NCBI GenBank assembly: GCA_031553565.1
Contig: JAVBLK010000047.1
Location: 1-32,989, forward strand
Direction of reading: 5' to 3'
Length of the DNA stretch: 32,989 nt
Source: JAVBLK01 sp031553565
GTDB lineage: Bacteria > Bacillota > Clostridia > Christensenellales > DUVY01
The position numbers and the translations under genes were made by a program. Every line of letters starts with the position of its first letter. The first letter of the stretch is position 1. This document shows, piece by piece, positions 1-6,848 of the stretch. The notes below the pieces were generated by a model. It worked only from the letters and a program-made list of their open reading frames with translations, searched no databases and had not been told where the DNA came from.

Positions 1-171
1 GCGTGTTCTACCCTCGCGCCTGTCGGCGCGTTCCTTGTAATAATACGGCTCTATTAACGCAGTCCACTCCTTAAAAGGCACTATGCTTTCCATATCCGCT
101 AAAAATTTTTGCTTCCGTGTCGCTTTCGCTCCCGATTGCAATAATTCGCCTAATCCTATCTGTTTTTCCAT
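1..171 (-). CDS. IS5-family transposase, N-terminal part (runs off the window start)
   Basis: The reverse strand from 171 encodes 57 residues with an ATG start and no stop before the window edge. It reads MEKQIGLGELLQSGAK..., then KFLADMESIVPFKEW, TALIEPYYYKER and REGRTR. This is the usual start of IS5-family (DUF772) transposases, where FLAxMDxxVPW, LIEPxYPK and a G-R-P/T-P-like segment precede the catalytic DDE domain. The DDE domain would lie beyond base 1, so completeness cannot be judged. Codons fit one frame without a frameshift. A decayed relative lies at 14011-14142, and the two share DNA similarity outside the coding part up to about base 210, suggesting they are copies of one insertion sequence. 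The catalytic function is inferred from the family; only the N-terminus is seen. Confidence 0.72.
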   Translation of the reverse strand, partial: MEKQIGLGELLQSGAKATRKQKFLADMESIVPFKEWTALIEPYYYKERADRREGRTR

Positions 172-485
172 ATGGTTATTATATCATTTTTATGGTGAAA
201 ACTCCTTTGAATAAGCCTTTTCGGCTGCTTTCGGCATCTTTTTGTACAGCTTCTAAATTCCCGCCTTGTCAATGCCCCGGCATTGCCCGCGGCGGCAATT
301 TATAACCTGTATCAAAAATCTGTCCGAAATCAGCTCGAGTATTTATTCATTGTTTCCTTAACCTCATTTATTCATCGTTTCCTTTATTTTTTATGTTGCG
401 CGAATTGCCTTTTTATTATATCGGCCGCCGCGTATAATTACAACCGCGGCACAAAATTTTAAGGATACTTTAAGCTTGACGCGCG
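172..485. other. Intergenic: outer part of the IS copy and a truncated MITE end
   Basis: No gene is seen here. Bases 172 to about 210 stay alignable with the sequence beyond the IS5 remnant at 14142-14215, so they probably belong to the insertion sequence end. Bases 341-382 are the doubled MITE end described separately. Bases 427-450 form a 6-bp GC stem (GCCGCG/CGCGGC) around an AT-rich loop, lying just beyond the recG stop. It has no clear T-run on the minus strand, so I do not call it a terminator. Confidence 0.4.
341..382 (-). repeat. MITE copy A, truncated: two tandem copies of one terminus
   Basis: On the minus strand this reads GGAAACGATGAATAAATGAG then GTTAA, then a second module GGAAACAATGAATAAAT, after which similarity stops. 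The same two-module end, in the same order, begins copy D at 31591. The remaining body and opposite terminus are missing, so the copy is an isolated fragment. It is flanked on the outer side by TTTA, the same tetranucleotide that flanks copy C. Confidence 0.75.
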
Positions 486-2477
486 TCAGTTCAGTGTTAT
501 CCGAGTAATCTCGTCCAGGTCATTTGCCTCCGCCGCCGCTTTCTGAAGCGCTTTCAAACATTCACTGTCCTCTAAAAGATGCCCCGCGATCTCCTTTGCC
601 TCGGCGAAACTCTGATATGTTATCCCGCCGGAGCCGTGCTGCTTTTCTGAAAAGATGTCGCCGGCGCCGCGCGCCGAAAAGTCGTACTCGCTGAGGGCGA
701 ACCCGTCCGAGGTGCTTTTTAAAACGTTGAGCCGCGCCAGAGTTTCCGGGCTGTCAGACGCTGACAACAGGAAGCACCAGCTTTTTTGTCCGGCCCGCCC
801 CACCCTGCCGCGCAATTGATGCAGCTGCGACAGCCCGAACCGCTCCGCGTTATAAATGACCATAACGGATGCAGTTTTAACATCCACGCCGACCTCTATC
901 ACCGTAGTGGAGACCAGAACCTTATATTTGCCTTCTGCAAAACCTGCCAGTGCGGCTGCCTTTTCCCGCTCCTTCATTTTACCGTGCAAAAGGCCTATGC
1001 CGTACTTATTTAAAACGGACTTTTTAAGGGTTTCGTAAAGGCCCTTCACGTTTACAAGGCCGCTCTCGCCGCCGAATTCGTCGTCCTCGTCGTCCTCGTC
1101 GTCCTCTATCCTGGGGCAGACAAAATAAGCCGCGCCGCCGTTTTCCAGCTCCTTTGCGATAAAGCCGAACATCTCGTTTATCTTGCCGCCGCCGACAAGG
1201 TTGGTCTGGACAGCGCCGCCCGCGTGCGGCTTTTCGCGCAAAGTGGAAATGTTCAGATCGCCGTACATCATGAGCGACAGTGTGCGCGGGATCGGCGTCG
1301 CGCTCATGACCAGCGTGTCGGGACGCCCGGCCTTGTCCTCCAAAAGCTTTCTCTGGCCCACGCCGAAACGGTGCTGCTCGTCCGTTATTACAAGCCCGAG
1401 GTCTTTAAACGCGATCCCCCCGGAAAACAGCGCGTGCGTGCCTATCACTATATCCGATACGCCGTGCCTTATATTGAATACAGCCGTATCGCGCTCCTCT
1501 TTCTTTTGCGAACCGGTCAAAAGGGTGACCGTCACCCCGCGCATTTCGAAAAGCCTTTGCGCCGTTATATAATGCTGCCGCGCCAAAACCTCGGTAGGCG
1601 CCATAAACGCCGTTTGGTAGCCGGATAATACGGCGTAATACGCCGCGCAAAAGGCGACCGCCGTCTTGCCGCTGCCCACATCGCCCTGCAGCAGCCTGTT
1701 CATCACATTGGCGCCGGCCAGGTCGTCCGTAATGTCTTTCACCGCCGCCCGCTGCCCGTCCGTCAAACGGAACGGCAGCAAGGCAATGAACCGCTCCAGT
1801 TCCTTTATATCGCCGCCGTAAGCCCTCTCCCGTTTCTCGCCGCCGCCGCGCAAAATACCGTAAAGCGCGATCTTGAAAGGCAGCGTTTCCATTGCCGCCG
1901 CCCGCCGCGCCGCCGCTATCTCCTCGAAGTCGCGCGGCGCGTGCAATACGCGGTAAGCGGCTGAAAGCGGCATCAGCCCGTATTTTTCCCTTATCGGGTC
2001 GGGCAGCGCGCTGTTTATTTCCGCCCTTTTCAGCGCCGCCCTGATCTTCAGCTTCAGCTGCGCGGCGGATATCCCGTCCGCCGCGCGGTATACCGGGATA
2101 ATGCCGGGCAGGTTTTTAAGCGAATTGACATTCTCGAACAGGGGATTCAGTATTTCCCGCGTCCCGTTTTTATTGACCTTGACCTTGCCGTAAAACAGAT
2201 ATACCTCTCCGCCCGTCACCTTGCCCTTGACGTATGCGCGGTTGAACCAGGTGACCGGCACAAGCCGCCCGCTTTTACCCTGCCCGCCCCCGTCCGCCGT
2301 CAGCACGTTGACGCGCGCGATATTAAGGTTCCGCCTGATGTAATTCACCTTAACGTCAAAAACGGCAGCCGCGCGTATAAGCGCAAAGCCGCCGTCGTAC
2401 ACTTCCCCGATGTCGATTTCCGTCCGCGCGTCCAGATACCGCGCCGGGAATGTATTTATAAGCTCAAGCTCGGTCAA
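486..2477 (-). CDS. recG: ATP-dependent DNA helicase RecG
   Basis: RecG is a cytoplasmic superfamily 2 helicase that remodels stalled replication forks and branch-migrates Holliday junctions. The 663 residues (family norm about 680) contain an N-terminal OB/wedge part, Walker A GDVGSGKT at 265-272, the DExH box DEQH at 366-369, SATPIPRT at 392-399, and the late helicase motif QLHQLRGRVGRAGQ. The start is a TTG at 2477 preceded by AAAGGA about 7 bases upstream. The gene begins 17 bp after fakA on the same strand and is very likely co-transcribed with it, the usual Bacillota arrangement. An odd acidic run (EDDEDDEDDE, residues about 458-467) inside the second helicase domain is encoded by a tandem 9-bp DNA repeat. 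Confidence 0.97.
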   Translation of the reverse strand: MTELELINTFPARYLDARTEIDIGEVYDGGFALIRAAAVFDVKVNYIRRNLNIARVNVLTADGGGQGKSGRLVPVTWFNRAYVKGKVTGGEVYLFYGKVKVNKNGTREILNPLFENVNSLKNLPGIIPVYRAADGISAAQLKLKIRAALKRAEINSALPDPIREKYGLMPLSAAYRVLHAPRDFEEIAAARRAAAMETLPFKIALYGILRGGGEKRERAYGGDIKELERFIALLPFRLTDGQRAAVKDITDDLAGANVMNRLLQGDVGSGKTAVAFCAAYYAVLSGYQTAFMAPTEVLARQHYITAQRLFEMRGVTVTLLTGSQKKEERDTAVFNIRHGVSDIVIGTHALFSGGIAFKDLGLVITDEQHRFGVGQRKLLEDKAGRPDTLVMSATPIPRTLSLMMYGDLNISTLREKPHAGGAVQTNLVGGGKINEMFGFIAKELENGGAAYFVCPRIEDDEDDEDDEFGGESGLVNVKGLYETLKKSVLNKYGIGLLHGKMKEREKAAALAGFAEGKYKVLVSTTVIEVGVDVKTASVMVIYNAERFGLSQLHQLRGRVGRAGQKSWCFLLSASDSPETLARLNVLKSTSDGFALSEYDFSARGAGDIFSEKQHGSGGITYQSFAEAKEIAGHLLEDSECLKALQKAAAEANDLDEITRITLN
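1080..1107. repeat. Three-unit 9-bp tandem repeat inside recG
   Basis: The plus strand carries GTCGTCCTC repeated three times in a row. On the coding strand this gives alternating GAC and GAG codons and the acidic stretch EDDEDDEDDE following VCPRIED. Unit length is a multiple of three, so gain or loss of a unit keeps the frame. Confidence 0.75.
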
Positions 2478-2494
2478 ACAATATCCTTTGTACG

Positions 2495-4141
2495 TTATTC
2501 AAGCGAGACGATATAATAATATAAGGGCTGTCCGCCGTAATATATGTCTATGTCGCACTTGTTATACTTTTTCTTGATCTCGCTTGCCAGATCCGCGGCT
2601 TCCTCCTCGGTCACATCGTTTCCGAAATACAGCGAGATGTTGGAGATATTCTTGTCCATCATCTTAGTGATGAGATCCTTTGTAACGTTGTTGATCTTTT
2701 CGCCCTTTGCCAGTATCGCCTTGCTGTCGATGCCGATGATATCTCCCTCTTTCAGCTCGAACTCGTCGACCTGCGTGCTTCTGACGGCGTATGTGACCAG
2801 CCCTGCCTTGACCGCGTTCATCTGCTCGGTCATGCTGCCGATATTCTCCTCGATCCCCGCCTCCGGATTGAATGCGACCATCGCTGCCAATCCCTGCGGG
2901 ATGCTCTGCGTAGGCATAACGTATATACGCTTTTGCGTCAAAGCCTTGGCCTGTTCCGCGGCAAGTATTATATTCTTGTTGTTAGGCAGGACTATTACGT
3001 TCTTTGCATTGACCTTTTCGACGGCCTTTACGATATCCTCGGCGCTGGGGTTCATGGTCTGCCCGCCCTCGACGATATAGTCGGCCATTAGATCCTTGAA
3101 AATATTTACAAGGCCTTCTCCGGCGCAAACCGACACGATACCGATTTCCTTTTGCTCGACCGGCTTCTGCGTCTTTAAAAGCTGGCGGTTCTGTTCCAGC
3201 ATATTCTCGATCTTCGGCCTGTCCAGCTCGCCCAGTTCCAGCGCGTGCTGGAGGGCCGTGCCCGGCTCGTTTGTATGGACGTGGACCTTGACCATAGACA
3301 GATCGCCTATGACGAGTACGCAATCGCCGATCTTCATCAGCTTCTCGCGGAATCTGTCGATCTCGGCCTCGGTCGTCTTTTTATGAAGGTTGATCACGAA
3401 AAATTCGGTGCAATATGCAAACTCGATCTCGCCCAGGTCGCTCAGATCGGCATGGAACTGCTGGAAGTTGATTTCCTGCGGCTGTGAGGACGCAAACAGC
3501 TCCTCGTATTCGATCACAGCGTCCTCGTCGCCTAAAAGCACGCTTAAAAAACCCTTGAATATGATCAGAAGGCCGCGGCCGCCCGCGTCGACCACGCCCG
3601 CCTTCTTTAAGACAGGCAGCATGTCCGGCGTCTTTTGCAGGACGATCTCGCCCTCGTCGATAACCTTCTTTAAAAACTCGCCGATATCGCAGGGCTTTTT
3701 GGCAGCCTCCAGCGCGAACTCGGCCATACCGCGGATAACGGTAAGGATAGTGCCTTCCTTCGGTTTCGTTACCGCCTTATATGCGATCTCGCTGCCGACG
3801 GAAAGCGCCTTGGCAAAATTCTTGCAATTGATTTCATTCAGCGGGGAAAAAATGCTGCCCATGCCCTTAAAAATCTGGCTGAGGATCACGCCCGAATTGC
3901 CGCGCGCGCCGCGCAGCGCGCCGTTAGTCAATGCGCCCGCGAAAGCCTCCATAGTGTTAGAGGTGCACGCGCTGACCTCTTTGGCCGCCGACTGCATGGT
4001 CAGGGACATATTGGTACCTGTATCTCCGTCGGGCACAGGAAAAACGTTCAGTGCGTCAACGTGTTGTTTGTTCTGTTCTAAAAGCTTTGCGCCGCTGATT
4101 ACCATCTTGCGCAAAACAGCCGCGGTAATGACTTTCTGCAT
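2495..4141 (-). CDS. fakA: Fatty acid kinase catalytic subunit FakA (DAK2-domain YloV family)
   Basis: FakA phosphorylates fatty acids bound to a FakB carrier, feeding exogenous fatty acids to phospholipid synthesis. The 548 residues match the family length of about 550. The N-terminal DhaL-type ATP/Mg domain shows FPVPDGDTGTN at 34-44 (metal-binding aspartates), GARGNSGVILSQ at 78-89 and EGTILTVIRGMAE. The middle and C-terminal domains follow the YloV pattern (HVHTNEPG, VLPNNKNI, MPTQSIPQG). The ATG at 4141 has AAAGGA about 8 bases upstream. The gene sits between asp23 and recG, the conserved Bacillota order, but it is separated from asp23 by 496 bp holding its own promoter and a long leader. 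No fakB is visible in the window. Confidence 0.93.
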   Translation of the reverse strand: MQKVITAAVLRKMVISGAKLLEQNKQHVDALNVFPVPDGDTGTNMSLTMQSAAKEVSACTSNTMEAFAGALTNGALRGARGNSGVILSQIFKGMGSIFSPLNEINCKNFAKALSVGSEIAYKAVTKPKEGTILTVIRGMAEFALEAAKKPCDIGEFLKKVIDEGEIVLQKTPDMLPVLKKAGVVDAGGRGLLIIFKGFLSVLLGDEDAVIEYEELFASSQPQEINFQQFHADLSDLGEIEFAYCTEFFVINLHKKTTEAEIDRFREKLMKIGDCVLVIGDLSMVKVHVHTNEPGTALQHALELGELDRPKIENMLEQNRQLLKTQKPVEQKEIGIVSVCAGEGLVNIFKDLMADYIVEGGQTMNPSAEDIVKAVEKVNAKNVIVLPNNKNIILAAEQAKALTQKRIYVMPTQSIPQGLAAMVAFNPEAGIEENIGSMTEQMNAVKAGLVTYAVRSTQVDEFELKEGDIIGIDSKAILAKGEKINNVTKDLITKMMDKNISNISLYFGNDVTEEEAADLASEIKKKYNKCDIDIYYGGQPLYYYIVSLE

Positions 4142-4514
4142 AATTTCGATTCCTTTAATAATTCCGTTTTTGTTTTTTGGGCGCGGCCCGAAAAAACCGC
4201 TCCCGCTTAAAAAAATAAATCCTGGCGGAGTTACGCCGCACCGGCTGCGCGTTCCCGGAAAGGTTTTATGACCCTTCGCAAGTTTGTCGCGTTTCCTGCC
4301 TGTGCCGCATTACCTTGATCCAGCCTTCCGCATCCTGTCCCTGTCGGCTCCGTATGCCGCCGCACCTTACGGAGCCTTTCCTATTTGCAATAAACCGGCT
4401 GTCCGGGCCACCGGCAAAAGAAACCCTTTGCCGTAAGTCCGACCCGCCCGCTTATTCCGATTCTTTTGTTTTAAAGGCGCCGCTTTTGCTTATCGCAGAC
4501 TCCTTCAGTTACAT
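4142..4514 (-). promoter_or_regulatory. Long 5' leader of the fakA-recG transcript with hairpins
   Basis: The promoter at 4515-4543 implies about 365 untranslated bases before fakA. Visible inverted repeats are GGCTCCGTA (4346-4354) with TACGGAGCC (4368-4376), a perfect 9-bp stem, CGGCAAA with TTTGCCG near 4412-4433, and a GC stem flanked by A and T runs just before the fakA ribosome binding site (about 4169-4194). I do not recognise a known riboswitch or T-box, and no convincing small ORF with a ribosome binding site was found. Confidence 0.4.
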
Positions 4515-4543
4515 AGTATAAATGCAAAGAAAAAAAATATCAA
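4515..4543 (-). promoter_or_regulatory. Predicted sigma-A promoter for fakA-recG
   Basis: The minus strand reads TTGATA (4538-4543), a 17-bp spacer and TATACT (4515-4520). It lies just after the asp23 stop and points toward fakA, separating fakA-recG from asp23 transcriptionally. Confidence 0.5.
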
Positions 4544-4637
4544 CAGTTTTTTCTAATGTTTACATATTTTTATACTTTTGTGACAGGATCGCGCCTTTAT
4601 TATGCGGTTTTGGGCGTTTAAGCAATCTTACCCGCGC

Positions 4638-4988
4638 CTACAGCTTGATACCTTCGATGTTTACGTTTATATCGTTGACCAGCATACCGGTAAATTTTTC
4701 GACGTCGTACTTGACGGATTTCTTTAACGCCTCGGCGACTGCCTCGATAGACACGCTGTATTTCATAATGACCGACAGCGAAATAAAAATGCGGTCGCCG
4801 TTAGTCATTACCTTGACGCCGCGGCTGTACCGGTGTTTTTTGAACAGCTCGGCCACGGTATCGGTAAAGCTCTTTGCAACCAGGTCTACGATGCCGTAGC
4901 ACTCCAGCGCCGAGTATCCTGCTACTTCGGCGATGGTGTCCTCTACTATTGATATTCTGCCGTAGGCGTTTGTAGTATTAAATGCCAA
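4638..4988 (-). CDS. Asp23/Gls24 family envelope stress protein
   Basis: This 116-residue protein belongs to the Asp23/Gls24 (DUF322, YloU) family of small cytoplasmic or membrane-associated proteins linked to alkaline and envelope stress. Typical features are the opening GRISIVEDTIAEVAGYSA, ECYGIVDLVAKS, the central strand RGVKVMTNGDRIFISLSVIM and the ending FTGMLVNDINVNIEGI. The start is TTG at 4988, preceded by GGGAGTG. A promoter lies 60-85 bp upstream. It is directly upstream of fakA-recG on the same strand as in most Bacillota, though with an unusually large gap. The biochemical role of the family is not settled. Confidence 0.9.
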   Translation of the reverse strand: MAFNTTNAYGRISIVEDTIAEVAGYSALECYGIVDLVAKSFTDTVAELFKKHRYSRGVKVMTNGDRIFISLSVIMKYSVSIEAVAEALKKSVKYDVEKFTGMLVNDINVNIEGIKL

Positions 4989-5045
4989 CTGCGCGTCACT
5001 CCCGTTCAGGAAACGCCGATATGCGACAGCGTTCCCTTACCTGAT

Positions 5046-5074
5046 ATTTTATCCCATTAACATGGCAAATGCAA
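5046..5074 (-). promoter_or_regulatory. Predicted sigma-A promoter for asp23
   Basis: On the minus strand TTGCAT (5069-5074) and TAAAAT (5046-5051) are separated by 17 bp. The promoter sits in the 91-bp gap between rsmI and asp23 and leaves a leader of about 50 bases. Confidence 0.5.
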
Positions 5075-5079
5075 GGTTT

Positions 5080-5883
5080 TTACAGCATTTCCTTGTAAAT
5101 CTCGTTTTTAGGCACGCCGCGATCCTTTGCGGCGGCCTTTACCGCGTCCATTTTCGAGAATCCCTGTTCCATATAGCTGCGGACGTGCTCTTTAACCTCA
5201 AGCGCGTTCAGGGGGGTTTCCTTTGCCGCCGCGCCCCCGACAACCAGTACGTACTCGCCGCGCGGCTCTTTTCCGGGCGGCGCGGAAAGCGTGGTAATGA
5301 CCGTCTCCTCGTGCAGCTTCGTCAGCTCGCGGCAGACGGCAACGCGCCTGTCGCCCAGCGTTTTTAATAAATACTCCATATCCGCTCTCAGGTTATGCGG
5401 CGCGCAGTAGAATATAACAGTGCCCAAAAAGCCGGATATCTTGTCCGTAAGAGATTTTTTATCCTTGTTTTTCTCCGGCAGAAATCCCGCAAAACAGAAC
5501 AGTGACGCATCGAACCCGCTTGCGACCAGCGCGTGTGTAAACGCCGTCACGCCGCCCGTTATCTCGACCTCCGCCCCCGCCTCCCTTGCCGCGTTTATAA
5601 GGACTGCGCCGGGGTCGGATATGCACGGCATCCCCGCGTCGGTCACCAGCGCGACATTTTTGCCCGACAAAACCTCGGCTATCAGCTTTTCCGCCGTCTG
5701 TTTTTCATTGAATTTATGGTATGACACAAGCGGCTTCTTTACTTTAAACGCGTTAAGCAGTATCGCTGTCCTGCGGGTATCCTCGCACGCAATCAGGTCG
5801 GCGGATTTCAGGGTTTCGACCGCCCGCAGGGTTATATCCTTGAGATTCCCTATGGGCGTGCCGACTATATATAGCTTTGACAA
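5080..5883 (-). CDS. rsmI: 16S rRNA (cytidine1402-2'-O)-methyltransferase RsmI
   Basis: RsmI uses S-adenosylmethionine to 2'-O-methylate C1402 in the decoding centre of 16S rRNA. The 267 residues start with the hallmark LYIVGTPIGNLKDITLRA (4-21) and contain ACEDTRRT (32-39) and LVTDAGMPCISDPG (79-92), which are the tetrapyrrole-methylase-fold signatures of this family. Length is close to the usual 270-290. The start is TTG at 5883, preceded by GGAGGAG. The gene follows trmN6 by 55 bp on the same strand, so the two RNA methyltransferases probably form one operon, an arrangement common in Bacillota (yabB-yazA-rsmI type). Confidence 0.95.
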   Translation of the reverse strand: MSKLYIVGTPIGNLKDITLRAVETLKSADLIACEDTRRTAILLNAFKVKKPLVSYHKFNEKQTAEKLIAEVLSGKNVALVTDAGMPCISDPGAVLINAAREAGAEVEITGGVTAFTHALVASGFDASLFCFAGFLPEKNKDKKSLTDKISGFLGTVIFYCAPHNLRADMEYLLKTLGDRRVAVCRELTKLHEETVITTLSAPPGKEPRGEYVLVVGGAAAKETPLNALEVKEHVRSYMEQGFSKMDAVKAAAKDRGVPKNEIYKEML

Positions 5884-5938
5884 CTTCTTCTCCTCCGTTT
5901 TTGGCAGCCCTTTTCCGCCGTCATTCCTTAAGTAACCG

Positions 5939-6649
5939 CTACTCAGAAATGACGATATTCCCGCCTACCTTTACGCCGGGCTTACCGCCCTTCTGCCCTT
6001 CTATAAGCACCAGATGCGGCGGCTTTTTTGCGCACGGCTGAACCAGCCGCAGCGATTTTACGGCAATATTGCACTTATCGGCATACCTGAATATGTCGTC
6101 AAGCCGGTCGGCGCGATGGATCATATACAGCCTGCCGCCGAACTTTAGCAGCCGGGCAGCCGACTCCATCACCTCGGGCAGAGTCACCGTCAGCTCGTGC
6201 CGCGCCAGGGCCGTACTCTCGTTTTTTGCGCTCCTGTCGCCGCTGCCGGCCTTACGGTACGGCGGATTGACGGTCACAACGTCCATTGTCTCGCGGCCTA
6301 GCGCGCCATATACCGTCCGCATATCCGCGCATATTATTTTTACGCGCGCGGACAGATTGTTCGCTTCTGCGCTGCGCCGCGCCATATCGGCAAGCCCTTC
6401 CTGCAATTCCACCCCGTAAATAACCTTCGCCTTTGTCTTGGCCGCCAGCAGCAGCGCGATTATGCCGCTGCCCGTGCCCAGGTCGGCCGCCGTCTCGTTG
6501 TAGCGCACCTTCGCAAAGTCCGACAACAGCACCGCGTCCGAAGAAAAACAATACAAGCCGGGGTTCTGGATAATTTGAAGGCCGTCACGCTGCAAATCGT
6601 CAAATCTTTCGCCGTCTAATAAATTTTTGCTTGCCTTTCCCGTTTCCAC
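5939..6649 (-). CDS. tRNA1(Val) (adenine37-N6)-methyltransferase-like protein (TrmN6/YabB)
   Basis: This SAM-dependent methyltransferase has the adenine N6-methylation signature NPPY (about 128-131), the SAM-binding motif DLGTGSG (about 56-62), and the family opening DGERFDDLQRDGLQIIQ followed by CFSSDAVLLSDF. Family members modify A37 of tRNA-Val. The open frame extends to a TTG at 6685, but that codon is exactly the -35 element of a promoter whose -10 box is at 6657-6662. I therefore place the start at GTG 6649, giving 236 residues. No Shine-Dalgarno precedes it, and the GTG falls where transcription should begin, so the message is probably leaderless. rsmI follows 55 bp downstream. Confidence 0.85.
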   Translation of the reverse strand: METGKASKNLLDGERFDDLQRDGLQIIQNPGLYCFSSDAVLLSDFAKVRYNETAADLGTGSGIIALLLAAKTKAKVIYGVELQEGLADMARRSAEANNLSARVKIICADMRTVYGALGRETMDVVTVNPPYRKAGSGDRSAKNESTALARHELTVTLPEVMESAARLLKFGGRLYMIHRADRLDDIFRYADKCNIAVKSLRLVQPCAKKPPHLVLIEGQKGGKPGVKVGGNIVISE

Positions 6650-6656
6650 AATAACT

Positions 6657-6685
6657 ATTATAAAGTAAACGCGGGATAAAAACAA
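6657..6685 (-). promoter_or_regulatory. Promoter of trmN6-rsmI, implying a leaderless GTG start
   Basis: The minus strand reads TTGTTT (6680-6685), 17 bp, TATAAT (6657-6662). Only seven bases separate the -10 box from GTG at 6649, so the predicted transcription start coincides with the start codon. Confidence 0.6.
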
Positions 6686-6756
6686 CGCGGCAAGGCCGCT
6701 TTTGTAAAAACGGGCGTTTACGGCAATTTCCGCCGCTTCTTTTTTTCTACAGGATC

Positions 6757-6793
6757 AAAAAAACCGAACTCCGGATCAGCGAAGTTCGGTTTT
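6757..6793 (-). terminator. Intrinsic terminator after the InlB-repeat lipoprotein gene
   Basis: An 11-bp stem AAAACCGAACT (6760-6770) with AGTTCGGTTTT (6783-6793) is followed on the minus strand by a run of T (A run 6757-6763 on plus). It lies about 55 bp beyond the stop at 6849. Confidence 0.85.
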
Positions 6794-6848
6794 GTATATT
6801 GCATATTTTATACTAAGGAGCATTAAAGCCTTTATGAAAGTCAGGAAA

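Noticed and set aside
117..305. 62-codon plus-strand ORF
   Set aside because: It lies antisense to the transposase start and the IS flank with no ribosome binding site or similarity.
4346..4376. 9-bp stem as a terminator of asp23
   Set aside because: No T-run follows the stem in the minus direction and it lies within the predicted fakA leader.
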